64,000 bases of DNA from Seminavis robusta (taxonomy: Eukaryota; Bacillariophyta; Bacillariophyceae; Naviculales; Naviculaceae). The stretch covers positions 94,512 to 158,511 of the forward strand of contig CAICTM010000039.1 in assembly GCA_903772945.1 (NCBI GenBank), read 5' to 3'. Numbering within the stretch: position 1 is the first letter of the stretch; each line of letters opens with the position of its first letter. The translations under genes and the position numbers were made by a program. The notes beneath the pieces were generated by a model. That model had not been told where the DNA came from, did no database searches, and worked only from the letters and a program-made list of their open reading frames with translations. Positions 61,518 to 64,000 of the stretch are shown here, in pieces.

Positions 61518-64000
61518 ATGACGACGCTTGGTCAGTCGGGCAAGATCCGGTCATTCCCTTGGTTCTGAGTAAATGCTGGCGAGGTCGCTACTACCGAGTT
61601 GTTCCGTTCTTGGCAACATGCTGGTAACAACGTCAAGCGTAAGCATGACATGATTGTACTGGCAGACGAACAAGAACCGAACACGTCCTTCGGGTCATCA
61701 AGGAGTTCGATCAAGTGACCGGCAACTCAGCCTTGAATTTGGACACGGGTACATTGAGGGCTAACTTCTTTGTCAAGTGTCTTCAAGGCTCTGCTCGGAC
61801 AAGTGGAACGTGATTCGAGCAGCGCGTCCTGGTCAGCTGTTGCTGACTTCGATGCCTGTATTAATTCGTTCATTGCAAGTTCGTTAAGACACGGATCTCG
61901 CTGATCAGACTCGATACCTGCAGACTGCGACAAAGCCCTTCAACTCGATTGCAAGACCTTGGGGTCTCGGTTGGAGTACATCAACACCTTGATGGCGAAG
62001 TTTCCTGGTGCAAACAATGCGAACCCTTTGATGCTCCTGCTCTCAAGATGATGTTTTACAACATGATGCTTCCCCAGTGAAAGACAAGTTTGCCGATTCC
62101 GCTCATGACATTACGGTAATTGGCTCAGTGCAAATGGTTCGCTTCTTTGCCCGTCAAGAAAAGAATACAACGCTCGCCAACAAGCTCTCGTGGCCGTGGT
62201 GGTCGCGGGTTTTCACGTGGTGTTCAGGCCGCGGACATGGACGGAGTGGACGCTCTTCTGGCTATCGTCGTACATATGGACAAGACGATGGACCTCGGCT
62301 GGTTACTATCCGCCTTCCCAGCTTTTCCGTCGTGGAGGATGGAGTCGTGCTCCTACTGGACGTACAACCGTAGTCTCCTCGAGAATACCAACGTGGACAA
62401 CAGAGAACAGCACGCAACAACACTACTCCGGTGCGCAACTTTGCGGGACGTTTCGGACGTGGTGGCTATGCCTCTTCACCTCGTGGTCGTGGACGTGGAC
62501 GTGGTTACAGTCCTCGCCGTGATAATTTTGTGGCTGACGGTGATGTTCGCGAAGACGCTGTTACACGTCGAAGAACAATCCAGAGGTTCCTGCGGTTGCT
62601 CATTGCCGCCTCCTGAAGAAACAGAGAGATGTATTATCAGGAAGGCCCCATTACTTTGATTCATGACAGGGGGTTACGATGATTATGACGAGTCCTATGG
62701 ATACGGTGGCGATTACTGACCTTCGAAACGGGTCTTTGAGAATTATGCAGCGGCGGCTGAAGGAATCAATGTTGACAAGGACTTGGTGCCGATGGCTCTT
62801 TGCGTCCTACATAGTATACAGAATAAACCGTCTGATAGACGTTATTAGTCCTGATGGACTCTGGTTCTAGTGGAACTGGATTAGTGACAAGGCGTTGCCT
62901 AAGGGAACAGTCCCTCGTATTGGTGATGTTGTGTCTACCACACATTGGCTGGCAACGTCAATCGACCGTGTTGTTACCTTAGACCGGTGTGTTTTCCAGA
63001 GTTCTACAAGTCCCGTTTCATTGATGTCGCTCATGCTCGCGTCTTTTCTGCGAGCAAGTTCGGTATGAATATCATTGGACGCGACATCCTCCTTGAGATG
63101 GGATTGAAGATTGATTTCAAGGGACACAAAATGACATGGGAAGAGGTCAGCATTGACATGAGACCCTTTCCTACGTCTTCTGTTGACAAGAAGACTCCTC
63201 CTGCTACCTCGATGTTCCTTGACCTCCTCGAAGCAGATCTCGAGGATGACGATACCTGCCTACAGCAGCTTCTACGATTGTTTTGAAGACGACTTGGATG
63301 ACGATTTGGACGACATGCTCCCCGAATCCGAAAAAGAGTCTTCATGTTTCGCAACTCGTGAAGAAGAAGAAAGGGCAGCAGACTTGGGTTACAAGAACAC
63401 CAAGAACATCCTCGAATCTAAGTATGAAGGGGCTGATATTACCGCCGTGGTTCGGTCCTGTACTCATCTCTCTCAAGAACAACAGAATGACCTTCGTGGT
63501 GTCCTTGAGAAGTATGATACCTTGTTCAGTCCTGAACTTGGCAAATACACTGGCGGACAGATTAGTTTGGAGATTGATCCTACAGTTCCGGCTCATCGAA
63601 GCCGACACTACACTGTTCCTCATCACCAACAAACTATCTTCAAGAAAGAATTGGATCGGTTTGGTTTCCCTTGGCGTTCTTGAAGAAGGCAGTCGTTCCG
63701 AGTGGATTGCTGGGCTTTCATCATTCGAAGAAGGACGGTAGAGTCAGGTGGATCTCTGATTTCCGTGTCTCAACAAGGCAATCAAACCAAGTGTTTACCC
63801 AATTCCTCGCACTGCGGATATCTTAGCTCGACGCAAGAACTATGCATTCCTTCCCAAAGTTGGATATCTCGATTCAGTATTACACGTTTGAACTTGACTA
63901 TTTCAGTTCCGAATTGTTACCATTGCTACCCCTTTTGGTTGTACAAGTACAGACGACTAGCTATGGGACGTTTCTCAATCTCGGATATTGCTCAAGAAAT
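61518..64000 (+). mobile_element. decayed Ty3/gypsy-type retrotransposon, truncated by the right edge
   Basis: Coding fragments lie in several frames. Near 62,170-62,590 there are Arg/Gly-rich pieces (RGRGGRGF; GRFGRGGYASSPRGRGRGRG) as in the end of a Gag nucleocapsid. At 62,945-63,286 there is the end of an aspartic-protease-like domain (K-F-G-M-N-I-I-G-R-D-I-L-L-E-M-G). At 63,283-63,660 there is the lead-in to reverse transcriptase (L-R-G-V-L-E-K-Y-D-T-L-F). From 63,680 broken pieces of the enzyme read K-K-D-G-R-V-R-W-I-S-D-F-R, Y-P-I-P-R-T-A-D-I-L and K-L-D-I-S. The protease-then-reverse-transcriptase order and the KKDGxxRW...YPIPR motifs point to Ty3/gypsy. At least four frameshifts are visible, so this copy is dead. 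Confidence 0.7.

Noticed and set aside
62120-62659. Long plus-strand frame over the Gag region as an intact protein
   Set aside because: Its second half turns into Val/Leu-rich shadow sequence; Arg/Gly-rich pieces lie in different frames, so the region is decayed.

Overview
The window looks like nuclear DNA of a photosynthetic stramenopile, most likely a pennate diatom. The reasons are: short GT-AG introns of roughly 80-250 bp; two proteins with a signal peptide followed by a Phe at the predicted cleavage site, the ASAFAP-type plastid-entry signal; a plastid DUF3119-type protein; a UDP-sugar pyrophosphorylase; a kexin-like protease; and many eukaryotic DNA transposons. Intergenic DNA is rich in TAGCTAGC and TACCGGTA palindromes. 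The species is inference only.

Layout. Positions 1-17,900 are repeat-rich. They hold a 3' gene end with a SAP-like motif (1-356), two piggyBac-like transposase 3' remnants with near-identical tails (646-1640 and 9601-10603), a 490-bp hAT-like deletion derivative (1907-2396), a 1458-codon zinc-finger/papain-fold-like gene (2832-7208), a second broken copy of the SAP-like gene on the minus strand (12427-13460) and a 2.1-kb higher-order minisatellite (13.68-15.76 kb).

Positions 18,000-49,600 are the gene-bearing part. In order: an ABC/NMT1-type substrate-binding protein (18.0-19.4 kb), a Cys-rich secreted protein (20.6-21.6 kb) with a decayed partial copy behind it, about 4.6 kb of mostly empty DNA, a membrane-anchored BAHD-like acyltransferase (27.1-28.9 kb), a kexin-like subtilase (29.9-32.7 kb), two minus-strand plastid-targeted genes (32.9-35.3 kb), an EGF-like relic (36.3-36.6 kb), UDP-sugar pyrophosphorylase (37.4-39.6 kb), a diatom-type hypothetical protein (41.2-42.8 kb), a broken dynamin-like GTPase (43.6-45.8 kb), a frame-broken methyltransferase (47.0-47.8 kb) and a MYND-finger protein (48.1-49.5 kb).

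Positions 50,020-55,419 are a two-gene Merlin/IS1016-type DNA transposon. An intact DDE transposase (+) and an intact highly charged companion gene (-) diverge from a shared 0.7-kb centre, and diverged ~65-bp terminal inverted repeats flank them. Positions 55,679-58,382 are a 2.7-kb palindrome made of two convergent CRAL-TRIO-like genes. A mitochondrial-type D-lactate dehydrogenase follows (58.6-60.3 kb). The last 2.5 kb is a decayed Ty3/gypsy retrotransposon running off the right edge.

The single-copy genes do not form an obvious pathway. The two best candidates for something undescribed are the two-gene Merlin element and the zinc finger / predicted cysteine-peptidase / zinc finger protein at 2832-7208. 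All gene models are read by eye; no database search was possible.
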